A program made the position numbers and the translations under genes. The notes under the pieces are model-generated. The model made no database searches and had not been told where the DNA came from. It saw only the letters and a list, made by a program, of their open reading frames with translations. Below, one piece after another: positions 10,013 through 21,700 of a stretch of 64,000 nt of DNA. This DNA is from Triangularia verruculosa. Lineage: Eukaryota > Ascomycota > Sordariomycetes > Sordariales > Podosporaceae. The stretch covers positions 1-64,000 of the forward strand of contig MU863969.1 of the NCBI GenBank assembly GCA_033296885.1, in the 5' to 3' direction. Within the stretch, counting starts at the first letter, position 1, and each line of letters opens with the position of its first letter.

Positions 10013-12546
10013 TTACTTCAGATAAGCGTAGCACTCCTTAGCCAAGCTCTTGATCCTCGCTTCACCAGACTTCTTGGCCGCCTCACCGATCGCCTCACCA
10101 ACCTCGAGCGCCTTGGCCACTTGTTGGGCCTGACCGCCAGTGGCTAGAACCATACCAAGTGTCATCACTGCACGGAAGAGGACCTCGGGATCACTCTGTC
10201 TGCTGATGACGGCCGCGGCAATTTCACAGATGTTGGAAATGACTGTAAAGTTGACAGTGGTTCGCTCGTTGAACCCCAGGCAGGCGAAATTAAAAATGGC
10301 AGACGTCAAAGCGATCTGGACATTGTTGTTCTCTGCACCGATTGGAGTTACGCCTTCACCAAGACCAGTGACGCGGCCAAGAACGGTGGTGATATTTGTG
10401 GCGTCCGCGGTCATCAGTTGTCTGCCTTCAATGGTGGCGAACAGGTTTGTAACCGTCCGGAGCGCCATCATGACATTGTTGACATTGATCCCCGACACGT
10501 CGACACCTTGGGCCAACTGAGTGAGAGGGACGCTGCTTTGAATCGGCGACTCAACATCCAGCGCACTTCTGAGCGCAGCATTGACTGCATCGCCAGCACT
10601 AGGATCGGCCACAGTGGCCACGCCTGGCCATGTTACCAAGCAACGAAGTGCGTCGAGAGCAGGAAGTCGGTCGCTATATGGCCACTGGGTGGCAATGTTG
10701 TAGACAGTCTGCGCCGCTTCCCTGAGAGCAGGTGGCTCCTTTCCCCTCTTACCGACAGCTGATACTCCTATGGTGACTTGAAGAACCTGCTCAACAACAC
10801 TAAGCCCGCTGGGATTCATTGCCATGTGCTTGTTACCGGCCAATATGTGCTTCTCGTTGAGGCTCTTGAGTTTCTTCAAGACAGGCTCAGGCTTAGCCTG
10901 TGCCAGAGCAAGGTAGTCGGTGTGAGGAAGGAACTTGGTTGAAGGTTGTGATGCTTGCTCAGTTGCGGATTGAGCTTCTGTTCCGTACGGATCAGACAAG
11001 CCCGAAGACCGGCCAATTGTTGCGCCTTTGGTATTTGTGGTGATAAACTGTGCCACTTGGTCGAGGTAGGATATAGGGAGCTCATTGTCACCCAAGAATT
11101 TGGTTGCGGCCTCGTAGGGGTTCTGAGAAAGATTATAGGGTAACTTGAGTGGTGGTTTGCCCTCTTCAATGTCCACATCGAAGACGTAGTCATATTCTTG
11201 ACCGTTATACGGTACCTTGCGCCCGGTACTGCCTGTCGAATCAACAACGGTGCCAACGTGGACCCATCGTTGCTCCCCTGTAAAATATTAGCTGCTGGAA
11301 GTTCAAGTAGTAGAAAATGGCTATGGCATACCTCTCGACCACTGATAGGCCCCAATCGTACCGTTCTCCTCCAACACTGTCTTGACTTGACCGTCTTTCT
11401 GTCCTGAGTTTGATTGAAGCCACGTATATGGATCTAGCTGCTCCTTGTTTATGGAAGAGCCGAGCTGTTGCTGAGGAATCGCAGAGGAGCGGACAGCTTC
11501 CTCGAACTGGGCCAAAGCCTCGGGATCCGCAGCCCGGTCAGCGTTGCGGGTAAAGACACGGACCGTGTGGTCACTCGCACCGGATACAATATCGCCATTT
11601 TCAGGGCAGACTGCCACCGTCCACACCGAGATCGCCGGATGAGTTATGGTTTGAATGCATTCCGAACCCCTCCAGATCCGGACAGTGCGGTCCTCGCCGC
11701 TACTGACAATCTCACCATTGGGAAGACAAGCGAGCGAGTAGATGAAACTGTCGTGCCCTCTCAGCTCCCCAACCTCTGTACCGTCCAGTTTCCACAGCCT
11801 GATGATACCATCATTGTCCGCACTGGCGAAGTCGGCACCGCTTGGGTGCTTCTTCAGGCCGCCGGGGAGCTTACACAAGGCGCGCACAACCGAGTTCGTG
11901 GTGAGGGTGCGTGTTGGCTCCACCTCGTTGGTGTGGTTGACCTTTCGAGTGTCGTAAATGCGGATGTGGGCGTCAGCACTGCCGGTAATGATGGTGTTTT
12001 CGTCAAATGCCAGTACCGTCCAGATGGTTTTCACTTCACCATCATGCGCAAGCTGTGCAGCTTGCTCCCACTTGTCCGTTCTCCAGATTATGGCCTTGCC
12101 GTCCCAGCCTCCAGATACAAGATATTTGCCGGCGGGAGACACATCGAGTGTGCATACATTATGGCCATGCCCCACAAGCAGGCGATCCGCGTTGTCGGTG
12201 GATGTCAAGCTTGGGCGCTTGACTTCAATGATGGCCTCGTAGCCGGCGGAAATAACAAGCCCTTCTGGCCACTCCGAAGATGGTGGCAGGAAGGCAACTG
12301 AGTTGATATAACCGTGCCCTTGGCTGGTGATGGTCTCGTCGAAAGTCGGGGGCTGCGGAGCTGTCCTACGCCAGAGGCGGACTGTTCGATCGCGGGAAGT
12401 GGAAACGACGAGATTCGCTGAAGGGAAAGCAACCGCGCGAACCTGCAGACTCGCCGTTAGCTGCAAGAATCGCACAGAACACCAGATATACCACTTACAT
12501 CAGCTTCGTGCCCTTTCAGTTGGGCCGAGAGCTTGAAGTCCGGCAT
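10013..12546 (-). CDS. DOA1: Doa1/Ufd3/Lub1 (PLAA): WD40-PFU-PUL ubiquitin-binding Cdc48 cofactor
   Basis: Three exons, 12499-12546, 11332-12442 and 10013-11277, encode 807 aa. The first is only 16 codons (MPDFKLSAQLKGHEAD) and leads straight into the first WD blade (VRAVAFPSANLVVSTSRDRTVRLW). About seven WD40 repeats follow to residue ~300 (GHGHNVCTLDVSP, GELRGHDSFIYSLACLP, HPAISVWTVAV). A linker leads to the PFU domain, where intron 2 falls (YQWSRGEQRWVHVGTVVD, then YDYVFDVDIEEG). The C-terminal ~380 residues form the helical PUL domain. In yeast the WD40 and PFU domains bind ubiquitin and PUL binds Cdc48/p97, which controls ubiquitin recycling, sorting and mitochondrial protein turnover. 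Domain order and length fit the family. It shares a 1.25-kb divergent promoter with the STRAP gene. Confidence 0.95.
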
Positions 12547-13799
12547 CGCGATCTTGGTTGGGCTCTCCGGGAGCTTAGGCGGGGTCTTGTAGCGATGTGT
12601 GTAATTGACGGCACTGCTGGTGGAGCAATGACGGCAGCAGGTGTTCGTCGCAAGGTTGGTTGAAGGTGCAGTCCCTGAAGATATTTCAATCTGGTCTTCG
12701 AAAAAAAGATTGACCGGAAAGCTCGAGCAATGGCGCTACGGATTTGTAAGGCAAACGGTGAATAGTGGAAATGGAAATGGTTGGAAAGTCCACGACCTGG
12801 TTGCTCTTGGAGGGGTTGACAGGAGCGGACGCAACTGGATGGGCTGATGGGTCCCAAGGAAGCTCCCGTCACCAGCACGGGCCTCGTGGAGCTCCATATG
12901 TAACCAGGCTTCAAACTCATGAGGTGGCCTACTAGGTAGGGAGCCCTGTTTCTCCCCTTCGTCTCGTCATCAATAGTATATAAAGAATCATCCTAGGGCT
13001 ACATTGGGAGCTTTATTTTGCTCTGTTCCGAGTACATTTTGGTCCCGGTCTAGTGTTCGTCCAAAGAGTCAGACATTCGTTAGAACAGGGTTTCCCGATG
13101 TAGAAGGCTGAACACTTCTAGACTCATGAGGTTGAATAGACGTCGATATGTACCTTGGGAAAGCTATTGAGGATGCTCCTGACTTTCTCATCAACAAACC
13201 AGTTAGTCACCTCAAGGTAGAAAGAACAAACCTAAGGAGTTCCCATGTTTACCGCCACCTCCCTTCCCTGTTGCTCACATGGAATCGCAGCAGTCGTTGC
13301 ACGTCAATCTGGCGGGGGAGTGGCTACCCCTGGCTTGAGCGCCCAGATCAACGAGGGGTACGTCCACAAGTCTTGGCACCGGACACCCCGCCCACCAGCG
13401 TTCAGACGTCGCAAGGAGGGCTTGTCGCAGAGCCGACATTGATCTTTCCTCGTCCACCGCAAAATTTGGCCCTCTGCGGGACACGACCATTCTGCCCTCC
13501 TAATCTCACGATTTCTTAACGATTTTCTTCTGACGACCTGTTACGACTATTTTCACTCTTTTTTCTTTCATCGCTTGTGTTTCGTCTTTAGATTTGTCCG
13601 TCGCAGCGCCTGCTAAAGCCCACCACAGGAGAGAAATATCCTCCCATCTGGAACTCTAACGATCGGTTTGCCCTCCACATTCCATTTTGTGGCTCTTCGC
13701 TCGCCAAACTCCCTCTGCGCCTTATTTTGGTGCCCAACACGTATCCTTCTCGACGAACTTCTCTCCTCTGTGTTCTCTTGATACCCGAAGTCTCTCACG
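12547..13799. other. Divergent promoter region of DOA1 and STRAP genes
   Basis: About 1.25 kb. Pyrimidine-rich tracts precede the STRAP start (13500-13580, TTTTCACTCTTTTTTCTTTC). Open frames in this interval look like chance or leader sequence. Confidence 0.5.
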
Positions 13800-14928
13800 A
13801 TGGGTGACGCCCCGAACTCCCGGACATCTTGTGTCCCGTTGACCTGCCACGGTCACTCGCGCCCAGTTCCCCACATCAGCTTCTCTCCGTTGGAAAACCA
13901 GGACATCTACTATATGATATCCGCCTGCAAAGGTTCGTACAGAACCACCCTTACCATCTGCCTCGATTCAGACTAACGATATATACCTATCATTAGATGG
14001 CAACCCCATGCTTCGTGATGGCCAAACCGGCGACTGGATAGGTACCTTTCTCGGCCACAAAGGTGCCGTATGGCAAGCAAGACTGAGCCCCGATGCCACG
14101 ACGGCCGCGACTGCATCGGCAGACTTCACTGCCAAGGTCTGGGACACCCATAGTGGCGAGCTGCTGTTCGTCCTCCAACACGATCACATTGTTCGGGCTG
14201 TTGCATACCCCTTCGATCAGTCCAGGATGTTGGCCACCGGCGGCTTCGAGAAAAAGCTTCGCATCTTTGATTTGCAGGAGCAGGTCGCCACCAGCCCCGA
14301 CGGCACTGCCAGCCCAGTGACAATCCAGACTACTCAAGCGTTTGAGATTGGCGAAGGCGTACACACTCAGCCGATCAAGTTTATCGTTTGGGCCAAGGAT
14401 CCCAGCGTCATCATCACCGCCTCGGGTGATACACTTCGGTGGTTTGACTTGCCTTCGAGGCAATGCACACGTGCTATCAAGCTTGAGGCTGAGATCAAGT
14501 CCTGCGAGCTCGTTTCACTTGCGCCATCCCACAGTTCCCCTGCCGATATTGGCGGTGGTCAGCCAGTTCTAGCTGTGGCTGCTGGCAAGACGGCATATTT
14601 TTGGGGTGGGCGCACGGCCCAAGATGAGCTCAAGCAGTTCAAGCTACCACATGGCATCGCGAGTGTGGGTCTCGACTTGAAGGGCAAGAAGTTCGTGGTG
14701 GGCGAGGAACCTGGTACTTGGGCCCATGTCTACACCTGGGAGGACGGCAAGGAGGTGGACGTACACAAGGGTCATCACGGGCCCATCTGGTCCATTGCCT
14801 TCTCGCCGGATGGTAACCTTTACGCTACCGGGTCCGAGGACGGAACCATCAAGATGTGGAAGAATTGCGATGGATACTACGGGCTTTGGAGAGGAGGAGG
14901 AGGAGCTGTGGCGGGTAGCACGGACTAG
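13800..14928 (+). CDS. STRAP/UNRIP-type WD40 protein
   Basis: Two exons, 13800-13932 and 13997-14928, encode 354 aa. WD blades follow in order from the N terminus: VPLTCHGHSRPVPHISFSP, then FLGHKGAVWQARLSPDATTAATASADFTAKVW, LQHDHIVRAVAYPFDQ, PIKFIVWAKDPSVIITAS, a divergent fifth and sixth blade, and GHHGPIWSIAFSPDGNLYATGSEDGTIKMW. Length and spacing match serine/threonine-kinase-receptor-associated protein. In animals STRAP acts in TGF-beta signalling, the SMN complex and UNR binding; the fungal role is less defined but probably scaffolds an RNA or translation complex. After the conserved end (YGLWR) comes a GGGGAVAG tail and a TAG stop. The same frame then stays open for 118 more codons to 15285 (see findings). 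Confidence 0.93.
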
Positions 14929-16019
14929 TCTCCTGTCCACCCCCACAACTCGCCATCCGCCGAAAACGTCATCACTGCAACTGATATCGACCAACGTGCT
15001 GAAGCTCTCTTGTCCCCGGTGGATGCGAATGCTGATCTCCTCAGCTACGTATCTCCTCTCAAAACTCGGCCACAGAATATCCTGCCATCTGTAGCCACTG
15101 CTTCCCATCACGTCTCGGGTCGTGTTGGATTGGGTTTCAATGGTCAAGAGAATAGGAATCCTTTTTTGGATCCTTCTTCGTTTTCCTCCGAAGTGGACAC
15201 TTTTGACAAGCTGAGGCTAGGAGAATTTCTCCGTCGATCTGCATTGAATAGAATCACTGCGAAGACGTCGTCGAGACGGTCTTGAGATTGGCGAGGTGTA
15301 CATCTTTTTTTCGAGACGATGCTTTCATTACGGCTATTTCTTGCCTGCTTGGGTTGCATAAGGACACAGAGGCCATGTTCTGTTCAGTTATAGACAATGG
15401 TTGGTCAGCCAGGGCTTTTTAATCCTGTTATTCTGGAGTCGAGTATTTATCTCTTTAAGCGTTGGTACATATTCCCCCGATTTGGGTTGCCAGTCTTGGA
15501 GGGTACGGATTGCGAGCTGCATCTTAAGGTGGGGGTTTGCAAGAACGGCGGTGATCAAAAAATAGCTACCGAAAAATATAATATATTCTGCTTTTCCCAT
15601 AAGTACATTTTCTCGCCTACCCCTACTTTGGAGTAGTCTACAATTTGTGGTACCTATCTAGAGCTCGAGCTACTTTGGGCATATGTTTTTGTTCATGGCG
15701 AGAGGAGATTTGCCCCTGAGATTTGTTGATCATTGGACGTGGAGTTGCGGGGTGACAGATCCCCCACCGAGGTACGTACCGATTCCGTCGCAAGCCTGGT
15801 GTCAGGGGTCCCTGGCCTAGAGCTCTCGGCGCCTGCAATCAGCATCCCGCCGAATCCTACGCGACAACACCAACACACATCATTGCTTTGCTACATTTTC
15901 ACTTTTTGAACCGACACCCCCTCATTTTCTGGACCCTTTCATTAGCCATAGCTTTATTTGGCCCCTAAATATAGAAAAAAATCTCTCCAATTGCCCACCA
16001 CCCCAGCCTCAACGACGCG
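14929..16019. other. Region after STRAP: in-frame open extension to 15285, then Spt8 promoter
   Basis: Bases 14929-15285 continue the STRAP frame without a stop and read like a soluble protein, but no ATG-initiated gene can be assigned. From 15290 to 16019 I see only the Spt8 promoter and leader, AT-rich near 15570, with a CT-rich leader upstream of the ATG. Confidence 0.5.
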
Positions 16020-18233
16020 ATGGATGATTACGCGAGCTCAGAAAACGAGGCCGACGAGCTCATGGAGGAAGCCGAGGACATTGAAGCTGACAACGACGTC
16101 GATGATGAGCACGACCATGACGAAGACGAGCAAGACGACGAGGAAGAACCCGAGCCCGAGGCCGACGCTGAAGCGGAGCCAGAAGCAGAACCCGAGGCCG
16201 ACAACGAGCCCTATGATAATTCCCAATCGGCCCCGGACGGCGGCCAGACACGCGACCCAGGAACAAGGCGCGCATCTGCCGCGAGTGGCAGTGGGATATC
16301 AGGGATCAAATATCGGCCGGTAATACGGCCAGAGTACACGAGTGCTTCGTTTTACGATATTGTGCCTACCATGGCGGCGCCCCAGGCGACGAGTATCAAT
16401 GCCATTGCGATTACACCGGATCAGCGGTATTGGATAACGGGCGGGTCGGATGGTTATGTGAGGAAGTACGATGGGATTGGTACGATTAATGGCAAGCAGC
16501 AGCTTACGGTTGCTCAACGACATCCCTTCGTGGACAGCGTGGTCAAGGCCGGCATCTTGATGGGTTATTGGGGAAACGAAGAACCAACGCCACCGGGCAC
16601 GCGCGCTGAGGAGGCGATGTTGTCGCCTGTGTACAGCTTGGCGGTTCATAGCGAGGCGCTGTGGTTGCTCAGTGGGTTAGAGAGTGGCGGTATCAATCTC
16701 TATAGTGTACGGCACGACGAGGGGAAGAGGATAGTATGCCTGCGGGAGGGTGGGCACACCAATGCTGTCAGTGTCCTGCAGCTTGCCCCTGACGAGAGGA
16801 GTGTCTTGAGCGGCAGTTGGGACAAGAGCTGTCTAGACTGGGATTTAAACAACGGGCAGATTGTTCGACGGTTTGATGGTAGCGGCGGAGGTCAAATATC
16901 TGCGATTGAGCTTCGACCCACCGGCGCAGCTCCTATACCAGCAGAGGCAAGCGAGGTTCTCCTGAGTGATACCTTTCAGAGCAACAATGACAAACCACCA
17001 ATCGGCAACTTTTATAGCACCGCTCCTTCTGGAGGAGTCATGGGCCCCAATACCGTTACTCAACCAGACGGCATAGATAATCCAGGGTCGCCTGAGCACG
17101 AGTCTCTCTTTGGAAGTCCTGCGGGCTCTCTATTTGGTGATAACGACACAATAGGAGGCGGCGGTGGTGCCTTTGGGGACGATGATGACAACGAGTTCTC
17201 GCGTGCTATGGACATGGAAATGAACAATCACAGCAACAATGACATGGGACAATCAGCAGACTTTTCCCTGGAGGACGTCAACATGGTCAACGCGCCCCCT
17301 CTAGATGCTACTACAGCCGATTCCACCCAACAGACCACCAACGCCAACCCAATAGACCTAAACACCACATCAGAACCCGCACCACCCCCAACCCAAAACG
17401 GCAATCCATTAGACGTAAACACATCCGAAGCTACAAGCCACACCCTCCCCGGCACTAACCCAGACGAGAACAAAACCACCATGTCCCTCGACTTCACCAC
17501 CACCGCCACTACCACCACCGAACCCCCTCCCCCAGCCACCCAAGACACCGACACCTCCCTCCCCGACGCCCCCAACAACAACCCCCCTTCCCCCTCCCAC
17601 CAGCAGCAGCAGCAACAACAGAAACAACAACCCCTTCAATCCCCCACAATGGTCTTCTCCACCTCCGCCACCAACAACGCCCCCGACACCAACCCAAACT
17701 CCCCCACCACCTTCCTCTCCGCCTCGATAGACGGCATCCTCCGCATCTGGGACCGCCGCGTGCCCGACCCCGTCGCCCGCATCAACAACCGCCGCGGCGT
17801 TCCCCCCTGGTGCATGGGCGCGTGCTGGTCCCTCTCGGGAAACGAAATCTACTGCGGCCGCCGCAACGGCACGGTCGAGGAGTTCTCGATCCACAAGGCC
17901 TCCCCCTCCTGGCAGCCCGAACGGGCGCTCAAGCTCCCCAACGGCTCCGGCGCCGTCTCGGCCGTGAGGCCCATGCCGAACGGGAGGCACCTCATCTGCG
18001 CCTCTCACGACATCCTGAGGCTGTACGACCTCCAGTACGAAACCGACCTGAAGGCGCAGAAGCACTCCAAGGTCCCGTTCACCATCGTCCCCGGGCCCCC
18101 CAGGGCGGGCGTGATCAGCTGCTTGTACATCGACCCCACCTCGCGGGTGATGGTCTCGGCGGCGGGGACGAGGGGGTGGGAAGGGACGAGCACGGAGGTG
18201 CTGGTGGGCTATGAGATTCACGCCAACGCCTGA
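16020..18233 (+). CDS. SPT8: SPT8, WD40 subunit of SAGA
   Basis: Intronless, 737 aa. The N-terminal ~65 residues are strongly acidic (Asp/Glu runs), as in yeast Spt8. The diagnostic segment follows (YRPVIRPEYTSASFYDIVPTMAAP, AIAITPDQRYWITGGSDGYVRKYD, LTVAQRHPFVDSVVKAGILMGYW), then further WD blades. A long low-complexity insert (about residues 330-560, rich in Asn, Thr, Pro and Gln, with a QQQQQQ run) separates the early blades from the last group (FLSASIDGILRIWDRRVPDPVARI, WCMGACWSLSGNEIYCGRRNGTVEEF, and the C-terminal strand VLVGYEIHANA). Spt8 binds TBP within SAGA and modulates its delivery to promoters. The identification is strong from the YDIVPTMAAP block. Confidence 0.95.
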   Translation: MDDYASSENEADELMEEAEDIEADNDVDDEHDHDEDEQDDEEEPEPEADAEAEPEAEPEADNEPYDNSQSAPDGGQTRDPGTRRASAASGSGISGIKYRPVIRPEYTSASFYDIVPTMAAPQATSINAIAITPDQRYWITGGSDGYVRKYDGIGTINGKQQLTVAQRHPFVDSVVKAGILMGYWGNEEPTPPGTRAEEAMLSPVYSLAVHSEALWLLSGLESGGINLYSVRHDEGKRIVCLREGGHTNAVSVLQLAPDERSVLSGSWDKSCLDWDLNNGQIVRRFDGSGGGQISAIELRPTGAAPIPAEASEVLLSDTFQSNNDKPPIGNFYSTAPSGGVMGPNTVTQPDGIDNPGSPEHESLFGSPAGSLFGDNDTIGGGGGAFGDDDDNEFSRAMDMEMNNHSNNDMGQSADFSLEDVNMVNAPPLDATTADSTQQTTNANPIDLNTTSEPAPPPTQNGNPLDVNTSEATSHTLPGTNPDENKTTMSLDFTTTATTTTEPPPPATQDTDTSLPDAPNNNPPSPSHQQQQQQQKQQPLQSPTMVFSTSATNNAPDTNPNSPTTFLSASIDGILRIWDRRVPDPVARINNRRGVPPWCMGACWSLSGNEIYCGRRNGTVEEFSIHKASPSWQPERALKLPNGSGAVSAVRPMPNGRHLICASHDILRLYDLQYETDLKAQKHSKVPFTIVPGPPRAGVISCLYIDPTSRVMVSAAGTRGWEGTSTEVLVGYEIHANA

Positions 18234-18734
18234 GTCAATGGGCTAGTATGAAGTACATGGTAGGGTTTCATTGGGATATGTGAGCACTAAGGCGTTGGCG
18301 AATAAGAATTTGCCAGCGTTATTGTTGGATTTAAAACTGGCTGGGATATGTAAAAGTCCAAACATTGGTCGCTGGATTAGTTGTAGGCGTTCATCATATA
18401 GGATAATACCCCCAACTCGAGTAGCGTGTAGTTGAACAATTTTCATCATGATTTGTTGCTGACGGGGAGAGAGTGCATGCTACTCACTGGTCCCAAATAT
18501 CACGGTGGCGTCATAAATGTGAAAGAATGGTCATTTGCTACTTGTATGTACATACTAAAAACACGTTTTGTTTCCTACCGCAACAGTACCGCTGATCAGA
18601 ACCCCCGCCCCAATATTCCCAAAGCCAACTAACAACTCCATAGAACCACTCTTGACCAACTACAACTTGAACGCGTTTTTAGAGATACACTTGCAAGAAC
18701 GAACGCTCCATCTCCGAAGCGGTATAAAGATGAC
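18234..18734. other. Short intergenic space between convergent genes
   Basis: 500 bp between the 3' ends of SPT8 and the helicase gene. AT-rich; nothing further seen. Confidence 0.5.
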
Positions 18735-21700
18735 CTAGAGCTCTATCAAAAGCTCCTCATCTTCTTGAACCGGTGCCGCTGCAACAACTGGCGCCTCTGC
18801 AGGAGTGCGGCTCACCATGATGATGTCTTGAGGGGAAACTTGACCACCGACGTCCACAAGGATGCCAGAAGCTGGGCTAGAATCCACCGCGACACGCTGC
18901 TGTGGTGGTGCTTGGATGGCGGGGACTTGATTCAGGACAGTGGGAGTTGGGCTTTGGCTCTTGGCATGTTGTACAGCCGTTGGCCTAGTACCAGATATAT
19001 GCAATGTGCTGTTGCGTGGTACAGCTGACGGCGATACTCTGGATTGCGGTGGCAGACTTTGACCGTTGTTTGCCCTAATGGCACGAACATTCCGAGCGCC
19101 AACGTTGGAACGACGACCATCGACGATGGTGGTTTGCTGGTACGTATCTCGCACATTGGTAGTCGAAACAGCCACAGCCATAGCCGGTGAAAGTTGCTGG
19201 TTCAGTTTGGCGTCGTGACTTTGGACGTTGGCTGGGAACTGTCGCCATTCATGCGAAGCCTGAGCAGACTTGCTAGGCTGACCATTGTCTTGAATGCTGA
19301 TCTGTTGCATCCGCTGCTGTAAAGAGAGGGACGACGCGTTGACTGACTTGGATGTTGTGACTGCCACGTTACCAGCCGATATAGCTCGAAAGGCAGAGCA
19401 GTCACAGGCGCAGACTTGACTGCAGTAGTTCTGGCAGCCATGTCCACACGGAAGCTTCTCAAGACAGGGTTGACTGCAGCGTAGTCGATTGTGGTCGGTC
19501 CTATACAACATGTTAGCACAGGGTCTTGAAGTAATGACGATGCTGAGTCACTCACTGATGACATTTGAGGGTACATGGGTGACCACATGGTCGTGTCTGT
19601 CCACACGGCTCATCGCAACCTCCTGCGTTGTCACCCCAGTCATCAACTGTCCTGACCCAAATCTCATTGCCGTGAGCCTTGCAAGTCAATGGAATCCCCT
19701 CTTCGACCCTTTGCTGATAGGCAAATCCGTCCCAGATGTCTGCCCACAAAGCCTGACCCGCACGAGAGTTGAGGACATTCAGAAAGTTGCCAAATACATA
19801 GAACCCCCGCCGAGCACGACTGATAGCCACCACTGCACGATGCTTATCCTCTAAAAAGCCACACCGCCAACGCTGATACTCCCCCGGGCTTCGGACAAGC
19901 GACAAAATTACGATGTCGTTTTCCTCGCCTTGGTAGGAATCCACCGTGGAAATCTTGTACTCGTACTCCTTCAGCTTGTTCAGGAGCATGCGCTGTCCGT
20001 TGTAAAAGGTGAGAACGGTAATACTGGCTGGTGGGGTGTCATTCTTGACAAGATATGAGGCAAAGTGGGTAACCATCTTGGCCTCTTCGCGATTGAACTT
20101 GCTGGAGTCTGCGCTTGTCTCCTCTGGCCACTCATGGTGAAAAAGCCAGGAGCTTTTATCACCCATTCCCGGAATGTCAGGACGACTGTTAGGGGCCAGA
20201 ACCAGGGGATGGTCAAGTAGCCCAGGATAAAATGGGTCCAGGATCTTTCGGAGCTCTGGTTTCATGCGGCGCTGTTGTCGAAGCATGGTATATTGCATTC
20301 TCAGGTTGACAAATCTCTCAAATAGCGACACAGTGAAGTTGTAAGGATCCGATGCGAGCCATAGGATGTTGCATTTTGGTTGTAGTTGCTGGTGATCGCC
20401 AATCAAGATTAGCTGCTCGATGGATGGGTACAAGGCAGCAACAATGTCCACCTCTCGAGTCTCCGCCGCTTCCTCGATCATCAGTGATTTGGGTTGGAGC
20501 GCCGCAAGAAGCCCACGGTACTTGGTTAGACCTGTCGTTGTACAGCCAACAATATCGATTTTCTGCCTCTGAACCATTTCCCATTTTTGCAAGTCAGTGA
20601 GTGCCTTAAGCTGCTTACACACATTGGTGTACTGCCCGAGGAGGCTGGAGAATTTCCGTGTTGTGTGTTTCAACAGCTCAGTCTGCAGATGTCGGTAGAC
20701 CTCGCCTCGAAGGCTCTTCTTGATCGAGTAGAAGTTTTCTTCCTTCAGGCTTCTCTGGGCGACCCGGCTCGAATTCGACAGTCCAGCCGCTGACTTTGCT
20801 GACCAAATATGTTCCAGAGGTACCCATTCTCCCTTGATGCGGAGTTGTTCTTCCTCTTGGTCACTCGCCGCGTGAACAATGTCATTTTCGTCCAGTTGAT
20901 ATTCCTCTTCGTATTTGAAGAGATCAGTCTCATCCATCTCGAACCGGGTGAATAAGCAGTTGCGCAATATCTCCATAGGAACAAGACTCTCGCCCAGCCA
21001 AGGTTCAAAGGTCGCGGTTGCAGGGTCGATTTTGAGGGAGTCATGCTGTTCTTGCGTGATAACTCCAGCCTCCAAAAGTCTGTCAGGATCAACCAGACGT
21101 TTTCCGAACACAGATTGCTGCAGAATCTTCAGGTCCTGGATGAGCTCCTTCTGTCGCCTCTCTAGTCTGCGCTTTTCATTGTTTCTCGACTTCATCTCAG
21201 ACGGTCGGCCGCCCCGCTCAGCACGCTGCCTCTCAAACGTGGTGCATTTTTTTATGTCTTCACTTTTGGTGAAGCCGCCCAACCGCAGGACTTCGAACTC
21301 CAGACAGAACGTCAATAGCTGGTCCAAGGCATGGTTCGTGTGAGCCGCAACAATGATGGGTGGACCGCCGTGTTTGCGCCTATTGGCAACCAGAATCTTG
21401 AGGGCTTGCACCGATGTAAAAGTCTTGCCTGTGCCCGGTGGTCCCTGGACAATGGCGAGCTCATTAGAGATGATACGATGGAGTCCATCCAACTGGGACT
21501 CGTCGAGTACCGCGACATCCTCCAAAGATGGGAAACCTTTGCTCACGATATCGTAATCCTTCAGAGCATCCTTCACCTCGAGCAGGGTCTGAGAACCATT
21601 GCTCGCTGTTACAGGAACCAATGATGATAGGTTCATGTTAGGTCTCTCGCGGAGGAAGCTTGGCACAGTGTCCATCGTGTGAGCACCCGTGATATATTTG

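Noticed and set aside
14644..15147. 167-codon minus-strand frame over the STRAP 3' end
   Set aside because: Antisense shadow of STRAP; it carries a Ser run from the complement of a GGA repeat.
15268..15285. Cryptic peroxisomal signal at the end of the STRAP extension
   Set aside because: The C terminus reads SSRRS, which does not match the PTS1 pattern, so readthrough would not target peroxisomes.
17409..18221. 270-codon Gly/Val-rich minus-strand frame
   Set aside because: Antisense shadow of SPT8; the composition reflects the reverse complement of C-rich coding sequence.
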